Source: Agromyces humatus (GTDB lineage: Bacteria; Actinomycetota; Actinomycetes; Actinomycetales; Microbacteriaceae). Taken from it: a stretch of 64,000 bases of DNA. Numbering within the stretch: position 1 is the first letter of the stretch; every line of letters begins with the position of its first letter. The position numbers and the translations under genes were made by a program. The stretch is from the NCBI RefSeq assembly GCF_021228295.1, contig NZ_JAJQPD010000001.1, positions 310,001-374,000 of the forward strand. The letters run 5' to 3'. The notes beneath the pieces were generated by a model. The model saw only the letters and a list, made by a program, of their open reading frames with translations, had not been told where the DNA came from and made no database searches. Of the stretch, positions 44,401 through 52,990 are shown piece by piece.

Positions 44401-45785
44401 GCGCGCGCACCGTCGCCGTCGTCCTCGCGGGCGGCGTCGGCGTGCGGGTCGGACTCGGCATGCCGAAGCAGTTGATCCGCATCGCGGGCAAGGCGATCGT
44501 CGAGCACACGCTCGAGCGCCTCGAGGCGAGCGCGCTCATCGACGAGGTGATCGTCATGATGAACGCCGCGAGTATTCGAGAGCTCGATCACCTCATGGCC
44601 GACCCCCGGTTCACGAAGCTCTCGGCCGTGCTGCCGGGCGGCGAGACCCGCAACGACTCCACGAAGCTCGCGCTGTCGGCGCTGGTCGAAGACGACTCGA
44701 CCAAGGTGCTCTTCCACGACGCGGTGCGCCCGTTCCTCGACGACCGCATCATCGAGGACTGCGTGCGCGCGCTCGACGACTACGACGCCGTCGATACGGC
44801 GATCCCCTCGGCCGACACCATCATCGAAGTCGGGGCCGATTCGACCATCGCGGGTATCCCGCCGCGCGCCACGTTGCGTCGCGGGCAGACGCCGCAGGGC
44901 TTCCGTCTCGGCGTCATCCGCCGCGCCTACGAGCTGGCCGACGGCGATCCCGCGTTCTCGGCGACCGACGACTGCGGCGTGGTGTTCACCTACCTGCCCG
45001 AGGTGAAGATCAAGGTCATCGCCGGCACGGCCGAGAACATGAAGGTCACCGAGCCCCTCGACATCCATATCGCCGACAAGATCTTCCAGCTGCAGTCGAC
45101 CGAACTGACCTCGGGGCTCGCCGATCCCGCCGCCGCCGATGCGCTCCGCGGCCGGTCGGTCGTCGTCTTCGGGGGCAGTTACGGCATCGGCGCCAGCATC
45201 GCCCGCCAGGCCGAGGCCGCCGGCGCCCGTGTGCACGCCTTCAGCCGCACCGGCACCGGCACCGACGTGACCTCGCGCTCGCAGATCCGCCGTGCGCTGA
45301 AGCGCGCCGCAGCCCACGGCGGCATCGACCACGTCGTCATCACCGCCGGGGTGCTCTCGATATCCGAGCTCGTGCGCACCCCCAAGAAGCTGCTGCGCGC
45401 GACCCTCGAGACCAACCTGCTCGCCCCGGCGATGATCGCGCAGGAGGCGCACGACCACCTCGCCGCGTCGGGCGGTCAGCTGCTGCTCTTCACCTCGAGC
45501 TCGTACACGCGCGGCCGCGCCGGGTACAGCCTCTACTCGGCCACGAAGGCGGGCGTGGTCAACCTCGCTCAGGCACTCGCCGACGAATGGGCCGACAGCG
45601 GCATCCGGGTGAACTGCCTCAACCCCCAGCGCACACGCACGCCGATGCGCACGCAGGCGTTCGGGGAGGAGCCTGCAGACTCGCTGCTCGACCCCGAGTA
45701 CGTCGCCGCGGTCGCGCTGCGGGTGCTGGAGTCCGACCTCACCGGCCAGGTCGTCGACGTTCGGGTCGCGGCGGCGCCACGCTGA
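44397..45785 (+). CDS. Cytidylyltransferase / SDR reductase fusion (probable CDP-ribitol synthesis)
   Basis: Bifunctional protein of 462 residues. Residues 1-228 are an IspD/TarI-like cytidylyltransferase with LAGGVGVRVGLGMPKQ (10-25) and VLFHDAVRPF. Residues 240-462 are a short-chain dehydrogenase with VVFGGSYGIG and the catalytic Tyr380-x3-Lys384 (YSATK). The same two activities are joined in Haemophilus Bcs1, which reduces ribulose-5-phosphate and makes CDP-ribitol. Linkage to a TagGH-like exporter, overlapping its ATPase by 4 bases, favours a ribitol-phosphate role over isoprenoid IspD. This is inferred and other polyol products are possible. Confidence 0.82.
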   Translation: MSARTVAVVLAGGVGVRVGLGMPKQLIRIAGKAIVEHTLERLEASALIDEVIVMMNAASIRELDHLMADPRFTKLSAVLPGGETRNDSTKLALSALVEDDSTKVLFHDAVRPFLDDRIIEDCVRALDDYDAVDTAIPSADTIIEVGADSTIAGIPPRATLRRGQTPQGFRLGVIRRAYELADGDPAFSATDDCGVVFTYLPEVKIKVIAGTAENMKVTEPLDIHIADKIFQLQSTELTSGLADPAAADALRGRSVVVFGGSYGIGASIARQAEAAGARVHAFSRTGTGTDVTSRSQIRRALKRAAAHGGIDHVVITAGVLSISELVRTPKKLLRATLETNLLAPAMIAQEAHDHLAASGGQLLLFTSSSYTRGRAGYSLYSATKAGVVNLAQALADEWADSGIRVNCLNPQRTRTPMRTQAFGEEPADSLLDPEYVAAVALRVLESDLTGQVVDVRVAAAPR

Positions 45786-45819
45786 TCGCAGGCGTCGCGC
45801 CGATCAACGGTCGCCGCGC

Positions 45820-45842
45820 GATCAGCGCGCGCCGCGCTGATC
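45820..45842. terminator. Hairpin between convergent genes
   Basis: GATCAGCGCG (45820-45829) pairs perfectly with CGCGCTGATC (45833-45842), loop of 3 bases, between the cytidylyltransferase/SDR gene and the coiled-coil gene whose stop it overlaps. Probably a bidirectional terminator. Confidence 0.55.
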
Positions 45843-46044
45843 AGCGGTCGTCGCGCTGCTGCTCGGCGAGTCGTTCGAAGACGAGATCGTACAGTTCGGC
45901 GATGCGTCGCGAGTCGACCCGCAGCTCGTCGATCTCGGCGCGCAGCCGTGCGATCTCAGCCTCGAGTCGCGCAATGTCGGCAGACTGCGGTGCGACGGGC
46001 TTGCCCCGCACCATCTTGCGCATGGCGGCTTCGAATCGATTCAC
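45841..46044 (-). CDS. Small coiled-coil protein (67 residues)
   Basis: Protein of 67 residues with a basic N-terminus (VNRFEAAMRKMVRGK) and a heptad-patterned helix IARLEAEIARLRAEIDELRVDSRRIAEL. It resembles the short DUF6752-type proteins seen beside actinobacterial glycan enzymes, though I am not certain of the family. Its GTG overlaps the stop of the LicD-methyltransferase gene by 4 bases, so it is made with that enzyme. It is likely an oligomerisation or docking subunit (inference). Confidence 0.7.
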   Translation of the reverse strand: MNRFEAAMRKMVRGKPVAPQSADIARLEAEIARLRAEIDELRVDSRRIAELYDLVFERLAEQQRDDR

Positions 46045-47645
46045 CGTGTCCTTCCGCGGGGCACGCTCTGGGCCCCCTTCGTACTGTAGAGCCTGACCGT
46101 GGCGACCGCGCGGGGCCCTGATGACGTGACGCGCACGCTGCGCGAGTCGGCAACGCAGTAGAGGCCGTGAGCGGATGCCTCGTCGCGCAGCCAGTTCAGG
46201 GGCAGATGCCACGTGTCGGGACGGTGATGGTCGTACACCACCGATGGGTTGACCGGCACCGTGACGAGCGCGACCGAACCGGCGCCGAGCAGGGCGCGCA
46301 GCAACAGGAACACGTTCTCCCTGGTCTCGCGGGTGAGCGAGGCGAGCACGTTCGAGAGCAGGAAATGGCGCGTGCCTCCCCGTGCCAGCTCGTCGGCGAT
46401 GAAGTCGAGCACCGCTCGCCGGTCGGAGAGGTTCAGTCGCTGCGCGACGACGCCATTGCGTGAGCCCGCGGCCTCGACGGCGCTTCGCGCATAGTCGACG
46501 GCGATGACCTGGCGGCCACCGTCTGCGAGCATCTCGCTCAGCGTTCCGTCGCCGCAGCCGAGGTCGATGACCCGGTCGCCGGGCGCGGTGGCGGCGAGCA
46601 GTTGCGTCGCATCGCGGCGCCAGTGCCGCGACCGGCCGAGACGGATGTGGCGCTCCCAGAAGTGGCGATTGAGGTCGTAGACACCGAACCAGTTCTCGAA
46701 TCGTCGACGCGTGACGGCGGGAGTCTGGAAGCGGAACGTCGGGTCGGGGACACGCCACCCTTTGCCGTAGCAGAGCGCCAACCACTCCTCGGCGTCGGCG
46801 ACCGACGGTACTCGGATGCCCTCGAGCTCGATCTCGGTGAGCGGCAGCAGCGACGTCGGCTCGAACGGCCCGCGAACGGCGATCGGCTGGTTGTAGACGC
46901 CCTTGTCGTGGAATCCGAGGAAGAGGTCGACGTGGGCGGCCGCACCGGGTGCGTCGTGGGGGAACAGCACCTGCAGGTGGGCATCGCTGTGCCGGATCAC
47001 CTCTTGCCCGCGGGCGCGGATGCTGCGCTCGAGCGCGTACGACGCGATCGACACGTCGGGCGGAGCCGCTTCACCCAGGTAGACGAGCAGGTCGATGTCG
47101 TCGTCGTGGGCGAGGATGCGGCCCTCGCGCACCGCACCGAGCAGGCTTCCTCCGGTGATCGCCGCCGTGTAGCCGAGCTCGTCGAGGTCGGCGAGCACGA
47201 GCGTCATCGCCTCGAGCAGCCGTTGATGCAACGAGTTCGAGGGTGCCGAGGTCAGCTTTCCCCACTTGTCGACCACCTGGCCGGCTGCGGCCAGCTCTGC
47301 CAGGCCGACCACGCCGCTGCGGGTGGGCCACGAGTAGCGCCCTTCGGCCAGTGCCATGCCCGATCGCGGGTCGCGCAGGGTGATGCGGCCGCTGCCGACG
47401 AGGTGGCCGCCGAGGGCGGTCGGCCAGCCCACACGAGCCACGTGGCCGTTCGCGAGCGGCACGGTCGCGGTCCAGAGTCGACGGCCGTCGACCTCGATGT
47501 CGACCGTCCTGCCGATCGCCTGCGAGTCGAACCCGACACGGAGCCCCCGGTGCAGGACCCGGAGCGACGAACGCCTCGGGCCGCGCCTGAGTGGAGTCAC
47601 GGGGCGGGTTCCTTCGTTCGACGGACTGATGGCGACGGTTGGCAT
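46041..47645 (-). CDS. LicD-type phosphotransferase / methyltransferase fusion
   Basis: Protein of 534 residues. Residues 1-125 are beta-rich with no assigned family. Residues 136-300 are a LicD/fukutin-type domain: GGSLLGAVREGRILAHDDDIDLLVYL (165-190) with the HDDDID metal site at 180-185 and a second Asp in HVDLF (240). Residues 340-534 are a SAM methyltransferase with VIDLGCGDGTLSE (359-371) and a C-terminal segment including RPDTWHLPLNWLRDE. LicD proteins transfer phosphocholine, and fukutin-type relatives transfer ribitol-phosphate from CDP-ribitol. The start at 47645 has TAGAAT 13 bases upstream. A role in modifying a ribitol-containing polymer is inferred from the neighbours. Confidence 0.85.
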   Translation of the reverse strand: MPTVAISPSNEGTRPVTPLRRGPRRSSLRVLHRGLRVGFDSQAIGRTVDIEVDGRRLWTATVPLANGHVARVGWPTALGGHLVGSGRITLRDPRSGMALAEGRYSWPTRSGVVGLAELAAAGQVVDKWGKLTSAPSNSLHQRLLEAMTLVLADLDELGYTAAITGGSLLGAVREGRILAHDDDIDLLVYLGEAAPPDVSIASYALERSIRARGQEVIRHSDAHLQVLFPHDAPGAAAHVDLFLGFHDKGVYNQPIAVRGPFEPTSLLPLTEIELEGIRVPSVADAEEWLALCYGKGWRVPDPTFRFQTPAVTRRRFENWFGVYDLNRHFWERHIRLGRSRHWRRDATQLLAATAPGDRVIDLGCGDGTLSEMLADGGRQVIAVDYARSAVEAAGSRNGVVAQRLNLSDRRAVLDFIADELARGGTRHFLLSNVLASLTRETRENVFLLLRALLGAGSVALVTVPVNPSVVYDHHRPDTWHLPLNWLRDEASAHGLYCVADSRSVRVTSSGPRAVATVRLYSTKGAQSVPRGRTR

Positions 47646-47769
47646 GGGGGCGCCCCGATTCTATGTGAAACCCCGGGTTCCTACTCTTCGTGTATATAGG
47701 GAAGAATGTCGGGGAATGCGCACGACACCCCGGGCGCCAGAGCCCGAGTCCGACGGAGGTCGCGAGCGC

Positions 47770-48999
47770 GTGAGAACGAAGACTGCGCTGCGGTTCGCAG
47801 GGGGCTACGGCTTGTCGGTCGCGATCAGCGGCGTCGTGAGCCTCGCCGTCATCCCCGCGATCATCGTCGCCGCCGGAGCCGGTGCCTGGGCGACCATCGC
47901 AGTGGCGCAGGCCGTGGCCGGGTTCGCGTTCGTCTTCGCCGTCTACGGGTGGGGCGTCGTCGGGCCGACCGAGGTCGCGAGCCTCGCCGACGACCGACGA
48001 GGGGCATACTACTTCGAGTCGCTGCTCAGCCGGGCCTGGCTGTGCGTCGTGATCCTTCCCGCCTCGATCGCGATCGCCATCGTCATCATCGGCGATGATG
48101 CCCTGCTCGCGGGCCTGACGGTGGCGAGCGGCGTACTCGTGGCGCTCGGCGCCGGGTGGTTCTTCGTCGGCGAGGCGAGTCCGCTGCGGTTCCTGCTCAT
48201 CGACACGGTCCCGCGCATCGCCGGCACGGTCGCCGGGGCGCTCGTGCTCATCGCCACCGGCGACGTCATCGCCTTCGCCGCCCTGCAGCTCGCGGGCGTC
48301 GTCGTCTCGGCCGTGATCAGCACCTGGAACATCCTCTCGCGGTACCGCGGCTGGCACCTGACGCTGTCGCCCATTCGCGCGATGCGCAACCTTCGCGGGC
48401 AGGCGAGTCCGGTTGCGATGTCGGCGACGTCGTCGATCTACGTCAACGTGCCGATCGTGCTCATCGACCTCTTCCTGCCGCAGGCGACCGCCGTCTACGC
48501 GCTCGCCGAACGCATCGTGCGGCTCGCGCTGTACTCGACGCGACCGGTCGTGCAGATCGCCCAGGGCTGGGTCCCATCCCCCGACCCCGCCGAGTTGGCC
48601 GGGCGGGCGCGACGTGTCACCGCGATCGCGCTCGGCCTCGGCGCGCTCGGCGGCATCGTCTACGCCGTCGCGGGCCCGTGGATCGGCGATGTGCTCTCGG
48701 GCGGCACGCTGTCGATCCCCCTCGCCCTCGCCGTGCCGATGGCGGTCAACCTCGCCGCGATTCTCGCGTCGCAGCTCACGGGATTCGCCTGTCTCACGGC
48801 GTTCGGCCTGACCCGTGCCCTCGCGACCAGCACGATCGTGGGCGCCGTCGTGGGCACCGCCCTGATGCTGCCGCTGCTGCTCTGGATCGGCGCGCCCGGC
48901 GTCGCCTGGGGCCTCGCCGCCGCCGAGCTCTGCGTGCTCGGTGTTCAGCTCGTGACGCTCGCTCCGAAACTTCGCAGGCGAGAGACAGTAGGCTCATAG
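47770..48999 (+). CDS. Polysaccharide flippase (MOP/Wzx-like)
   Basis: Membrane protein of 409 residues with about twelve helices, of the polysaccharide-transport arm of the MOP superfamily. It would flip lipid-linked oligosaccharide across the membrane. The GTG start has GGAGG 10 bases upstream. An in-frame ATG at 47716 would add 18 polar residues and cannot be ruled out. It is divergent from the LicD gene. With the ligase/polymerase-like genes it could form a Wzx/Wzy route, distinct from the ABC route just upstream. Confidence 0.85.
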   Translation: MRTKTALRFAGGYGLSVAISGVVSLAVIPAIIVAAGAGAWATIAVAQAVAGFAFVFAVYGWGVVGPTEVASLADDRRGAYYFESLLSRAWLCVVILPASIAIAIVIIGDDALLAGLTVASGVLVALGAGWFFVGEASPLRFLLIDTVPRIAGTVAGALVLIATGDVIAFAALQLAGVVVSAVISTWNILSRYRGWHLTLSPIRAMRNLRGQASPVAMSATSSIYVNVPIVLIDLFLPQATAVYALAERIVRLALYSTRPVVQIAQGWVPSPDPAELAGRARRVTAIALGLGALGGIVYAVAGPWIGDVLSGGTLSIPLALAVPMAVNLAAILASQLTGFACLTAFGLTRALATSTIVGAVVGTALMLPLLLWIGAPGVAWGLAAAELCVLGVQLVTLAPKLRRRETVGS

Positions 49000-49051
49000 T
49001 CGCGTCACGGGGGCTGGCGCGATCCATCGATCCCCTACGGAGCAGTACAGC

Positions 49052-50968
49052 GTGAGCTTGACCTGGAACGAGATCCAACGCGTCGTCTTCCCGCAAGATG
49101 CCGATCCCGACGTCATCTCCCTGTACGTCGACGCCGACGTGTGGGCCAAGGTCGGCGAACGCGAGGTGCGCGTCAGCGACCGTGCACATCTCGACGACAT
49201 CGTCGCGCGCGACCGCTTCCGCATCGGCGCGGGCGAGCGCGTCTCGTTCGCGAGCTACTTCAACGCGTTCCCGGCGTCGTACTGGCAGCAGTGGACGAAC
49301 GTCGAGCGCGTGCGCCTCACCGTCGAGACGAGCGGCGAAGGCACGCTGCTCGTCTACCGTTCGACCGCTCAGGGAGTGCCGCAGCGCGTGGCATCCGAAC
49401 CCTTCACCGACACGGTCGTGCACGACATCGAGCTGCCGGTCACGTCGTTCGGCGACGGCGGCTGGTACTGGTTCGAGGTCGTCGCAGGCGACAGCGAGGT
49501 CGTCGTCGGGGGCGGCAGCTGGACGACGGATGCTCCGCAGCTGCGTTCCGGCGCAGCCTCGATCGGCATCACCACGTTCAACAAGCCCGATTACTGCGTG
49601 CGCACCCTCGACGCCCTTGCGGCCGACCCCACCGTTCGCGATGTCCTCGACCGCGTGTACATCGTCGACCAGGGCAATCAGAAGGTTCGCGACGAGGCCG
49701 GGTTCGAGGCCGTCGCCGCCGAACTCGGCGACGCCCTGACCGTGATCGAACAACCGAATCTCGGCGGCTCGGGCGGATTCGCGCGTTCGATGGCCGAGAC
49801 GCTCGACGCGGGCGAGAGCGACTTCATCATCCTGCTCGACGACGACGTCACCATCGAACCCGAGAGCATCGCACGCGCCGTGCGGTTCGCGCGCCACACG
49901 ACCCGGCCGATGATCGTGGGCGGGCACATGTTCGACCTGCTCAACCGCCCGGTGCTGCACGCGTTCGCCGAGACCGTCGACCTCAAGCCGTTCGTATGGC
50001 GAGCGCAGCCGCACGAATCGGTGCCGCACGACTTCAGGTTCTCGAACCTGCGCCAGACCGCCTGGATGCACGCCCGCATGGACGCCGACTACAACGGGTG
50101 GTGGTTCTGCCTCATCCCGACCGAGGTCGTGCGCAACGTGGGTCTCTCGCTGCCGGCGTTCATCAAGTGGGACGACGCCGAGTACTGCTTGCGTGCACGT
50201 GGCGCGGGCTACCCCACCGTGACGCTGCCGGGCATGGCGCTCTGGCATGTCTCGTGGCTCGACAAGGACGACTCCATCGACTGGCAGGCGTACTTCCACG
50301 CGCGCAACCGCATCGTCGCCGCCCTGCTGCACTCTCCCCACGCCGGTGGCGGGTCGCTCACCAGTGACAGCGAGCGCTGGGATCTCAAGCACCTGCTCTC
50401 GATGCAGTACTACCCGGTGACCATGCGGCACCGCGCCCTTCGCGACATCCTCTCAGGCCCTGCGCACATGCAGCGGGGCATGCCCACCATCCTCGGCGAA
50501 CTGCGCGCCGCAATGGCCGACTTCCCCGAGAAGACGGTGCTGCGCGACGACCACGACATCCCGATGACCGTCGAGGGCAAGCGCGTCTACCCGGTGCCGA
50601 GCGGCACGGCCGGCCCGAAGGGGCCGCGGGGCATTCCGCTCGCCCTGTTCACCGTGAAGATGACGGCCCGCCAGTGGTTCACGAATCCCGACCCGGCGAA
50701 CGTCGCCGAGCCCCAGGTCGAACTCGCCAAGCGCGACGGCACCTGGTTCCGCCTGCCGTACTTCGACAGTGCGCTCGTCTCGACGGCCGATGGCGCCGGA
50801 AAGGTGCGCTACACACGCGACCGCAAGACGTTCCGCCGGCTGCTCACCGACAGCCGGCGCCTGCACCGCGAACTCAAGCGGCGCTGGCCCGAGCTCGCTC
50901 GCGAGTACCGCGCGGCGTTGCCCGAGATCACCTCGCCCGAGGCGTGGCGCGAGCACTTCCCGAAGTAG
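49052..50968 (+). CDS. glfT2: Galactofuranosyltransferase GlfT2
   Basis: Processive GT2 enzyme that builds galactofuran from UDP-galactofuranose with alternating beta-1,5 and beta-1,6 links in mycobacteria. The protein is 638 residues, almost the length of the mycobacterial enzyme. It has an N-terminal beta-sandwich, a GT-A domain with QPNLGGSGGFAR, the DDD metal motif at 263-265, Asp374-Asp375 in the KWDDAE motif with the catalytic base, and His399 (LWHVSW), all at positions close to the mycobacterial residues. A GTG start with GGAG about 9 bases upstream was used. The glf gene lies 4 kb away on the other strand. Confidence 0.95.
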   Translation: MSLTWNEIQRVVFPQDADPDVISLYVDADVWAKVGEREVRVSDRAHLDDIVARDRFRIGAGERVSFASYFNAFPASYWQQWTNVERVRLTVETSGEGTLLVYRSTAQGVPQRVASEPFTDTVVHDIELPVTSFGDGGWYWFEVVAGDSEVVVGGGSWTTDAPQLRSGAASIGITTFNKPDYCVRTLDALAADPTVRDVLDRVYIVDQGNQKVRDEAGFEAVAAELGDALTVIEQPNLGGSGGFARSMAETLDAGESDFIILLDDDVTIEPESIARAVRFARHTTRPMIVGGHMFDLLNRPVLHAFAETVDLKPFVWRAQPHESVPHDFRFSNLRQTAWMHARMDADYNGWWFCLIPTEVVRNVGLSLPAFIKWDDAEYCLRARGAGYPTVTLPGMALWHVSWLDKDDSIDWQAYFHARNRIVAALLHSPHAGGGSLTSDSERWDLKHLLSMQYYPVTMRHRALRDILSGPAHMQRGMPTILGELRAAMADFPEKTVLRDDHDIPMTVEGKRVYPVPSGTAGPKGPRGIPLALFTVKMTARQWFTNPDPANVAEPQVELAKRDGTWFRLPYFDSALVSTADGAGKVRYTRDRKTFRRLLTDSRRLHRELKRRWPELAREYRAALPEITSPEAWREHFPK

Positions 50969-51028
50969 CGTCGGCGTCACGCTGGGCCGCACCCGACCGG
51001 ACGCGGCGACGCCGCGCCCGATCGAGGC

Positions 51029-52861
51029 TCAGCACGACTGCAGCGAGGCGACCCGACTGCTGAGCGCGCCGGTGCCGCCGAGCAGCGTGAGGTGCGTCGT
51101 GCCCTTCGCGAACACCGCGACGCGCGTCGACGGCGGCACACAGGTCGACTGCGACAGGAAGAGCGGATCGCCGGCGGCGCCCGCTGCGGCGGCACCGGTG
51201 AGCGCGTCGGGGAACGCGGCGCCCGTCGCGACATAGGCGTTCTCGGTCGTGCGGAAGACCGAGTTGATCGCCACACTCGTCGAGTACCGGTCGGTGCCGG
51301 CGTACCGGCGCACCGTGAACCCTGCCGAGCCGATGCTCGACTGCAGGCCGCTCGACACCGCGCCCGTGCCGCCGGCGATGCGCACGTCGCCGACGCCGAG
51401 ATTGCGGAGCACCGTGGTGGTCGGCCCGTCGACCCGAGCCGCCTTGCCGTCGACGAGCACGACGGGAACGTCGAGCGCACCGGCGGCAGCACCGGCGCTG
51501 AGGCCGTCGGGGAAGTCTCGACCGGTGGCGACATACGCCGAAGCGACGGACGCGCCGCGGAACGCATCGGCGGCGATGTTGCGCGAGGTCTCGTAGCGGT
51601 CGGCCCCGCCGATGCGCCGGACCGGCGCGATCTTCGCGAGCGTGTTCGCAGTCGATCCGCCGATCGCCCCGGTGCCGCCCACCACGACGATGCGTTGCGG
51701 GGCGAGGCGATTGAGCTCGGCGAGGGTCGCGGTGGGAACCGACCACTTCTCGGTCAGCAGCATCGGCCCGCCGAGGTGCGCCGCGGCCGGGGCTGCGGCG
51801 AGCGCGTCGGCGAACTGCGTCCCCGAGGCGACGTACACGACCGGGACCCCGGGTTCCTGGAATCCAGCGAGCGAGATCGCGGCGGCGGTGGCGTACCGGT
51901 CGGCGCCCTGCAACCGCGTCGACGTGAGCGCGGCACCCGCTCGCGGGTCGCCGAACCAGTCGGTGTACATGCGCCAGAAGTTGCGGTTGCCGTACGACGA
52001 ACAGGCATCGCCCGAGCCGTAGAGGTTCTTGATCGCGGCGGCGTTGGGCTGGAACGGCGTGTAGTAGTAGAGCGCGGCGGTCGCGGCGTTCGCGATCGTC
52101 ACGTTCGCGCTCTTGCACGCCGAGTCGGGGTGGTAGGCGATCGCATTCGGCTGCCCGATCTTGAGCGTCGTGAACGAGCCCGCGGGGTTGTTGTACCAGG
52201 TCAGCTGTCGTGCGGCGAATGCCACCTGCCTGAAGAACCCGGCGTACTCGGGATCGCAGGCGGCGGTGTCGGGACATCCGTACCCCATCGCCTTGTTGAG
52301 CGTGTCAGCCGACGGCGCCTTGTTCGTGAGCAGCGACTGCTCCTTCTGCAACGTCACGAGGATGACCCGTGCGCTCAGCCCGCATGCGCGTTGCACCTTG
52401 AAGATGATGCGTGCGGCGGACTCGCTCGCGGCCCCCACGTACCCCGCGCAGGTGCCATAGCTCCAGTTGATGTCTTCGGTCGGCATCGCGAGCTTCGCGA
52501 GCCCACCGCCCATCTTCACGAGGAACGCCTGGATCGCCGCCTCGCTCATCGCGTTGCCATTGTAGAAGTTGGCGTCGGCGATGAGGTTGCCCGCCGTGAA
52601 TCCGGTGGCCGCGGCGGTCTGGAACGACGATGAACCGGATGCCTCGCCGGCGGCCTCATCGATTGCGGCGCGTGCCTCGGCGTCGGCAACGGCCTCGGGA
52701 TCGCCCGGCACCGCTTCACCGGCGTTCGCCGCTTGGCCCTCGAGGTGCATTGCTTGGGCCGCTGCGTCGTCGAGCGCGCCGGAGCCGGCGGCGTGAGCCG
52801 GCGACACGAAGGCTGCACTGAGGAGCAGGGTTGAGACGAGACCGATCGCGAGCTTCTTCAT
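51029..52861 (-). CDS. Secreted cell-wall-binding repeat (CWB2) protein
   Basis: Secreted protein of 610 residues. A signal peptide (MKKLAIGLVSTLLLSAAFVSPAHA, residues 1-24) is followed by a low-complexity helix, a domain (about 95-300) that recurs in actinobacterial surface proteins and includes LQKEQSLL with AMGYGCPDTAACD, and three cell wall-binding 2 repeats (about 320-605) that begin R-L-x-G-x-D-R-Y-x-T-A. The central domain may be lysozyme-like with the LQKEQ Glu as acid (inference). GGAGG lies 7 bases before the ATG. It is a close relative of the downstream-numbered gene at 52991, probably a tandem duplicate. Confidence 0.88.
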   Translation of the reverse strand: MKKLAIGLVSTLLLSAAFVSPAHAAGSGALDDAAAQAMHLEGQAANAGEAVPGDPEAVADAEARAAIDEAAGEASGSSSFQTAAATGFTAGNLIADANFYNGNAMSEAAIQAFLVKMGGGLAKLAMPTEDINWSYGTCAGYVGAASESAARIIFKVQRACGLSARVILVTLQKEQSLLTNKAPSADTLNKAMGYGCPDTAACDPEYAGFFRQVAFAARQLTWYNNPAGSFTTLKIGQPNAIAYHPDSACKSANVTIANAATAALYYYTPFQPNAAAIKNLYGSGDACSSYGNRNFWRMYTDWFGDPRAGAALTSTRLQGADRYATAAAISLAGFQEPGVPVVYVASGTQFADALAAAPAAAHLGGPMLLTEKWSVPTATLAELNRLAPQRIVVVGGTGAIGGSTANTLAKIAPVRRIGGADRYETSRNIAADAFRGASVASAYVATGRDFPDGLSAGAAAGALDVPVVLVDGKAARVDGPTTTVLRNLGVGDVRIAGGTGAVSSGLQSSIGSAGFTVRRYAGTDRYSTSVAINSVFRTTENAYVATGAAFPDALTGAAAAGAAGDPLFLSQSTCVPPSTRVAVFAKGTTHLTLLGGTGALSSRVASLQSC

Positions 52862-52946
52862 GCATGCACCTCCGAGGCGCACCCCACGGTGGCGCCGGGT
52901 TCGGGCCGATGCAACTGCGGACGTAGGGGTCCGGATGTCACCCTAA

Positions 52947-52975
52947 CGGGGGATCACATGCCCTGTCATCCCCCG
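52947..52975. terminator. Hairpin between the two CWB2 genes
   Basis: CGGGGGAT (52947-52954) pairs with ATCCCCCG (52968-52975), loop of 13 bases. It follows the 52991-54913 gene in the direction of transcription and may end it. Confidence 0.5.
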
Positions 52976-52990
52976 ATTCGTCGACGGTGC

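Noticed and set aside
44397-45785. Housekeeping IspD of the non-mevalonate pathway
   Set aside because: The fusion to an SDR domain and the overlap with a polysaccharide exporter ATPase fit Bcs1-type enzymes better; no ispF or other pathway gene is adjacent.
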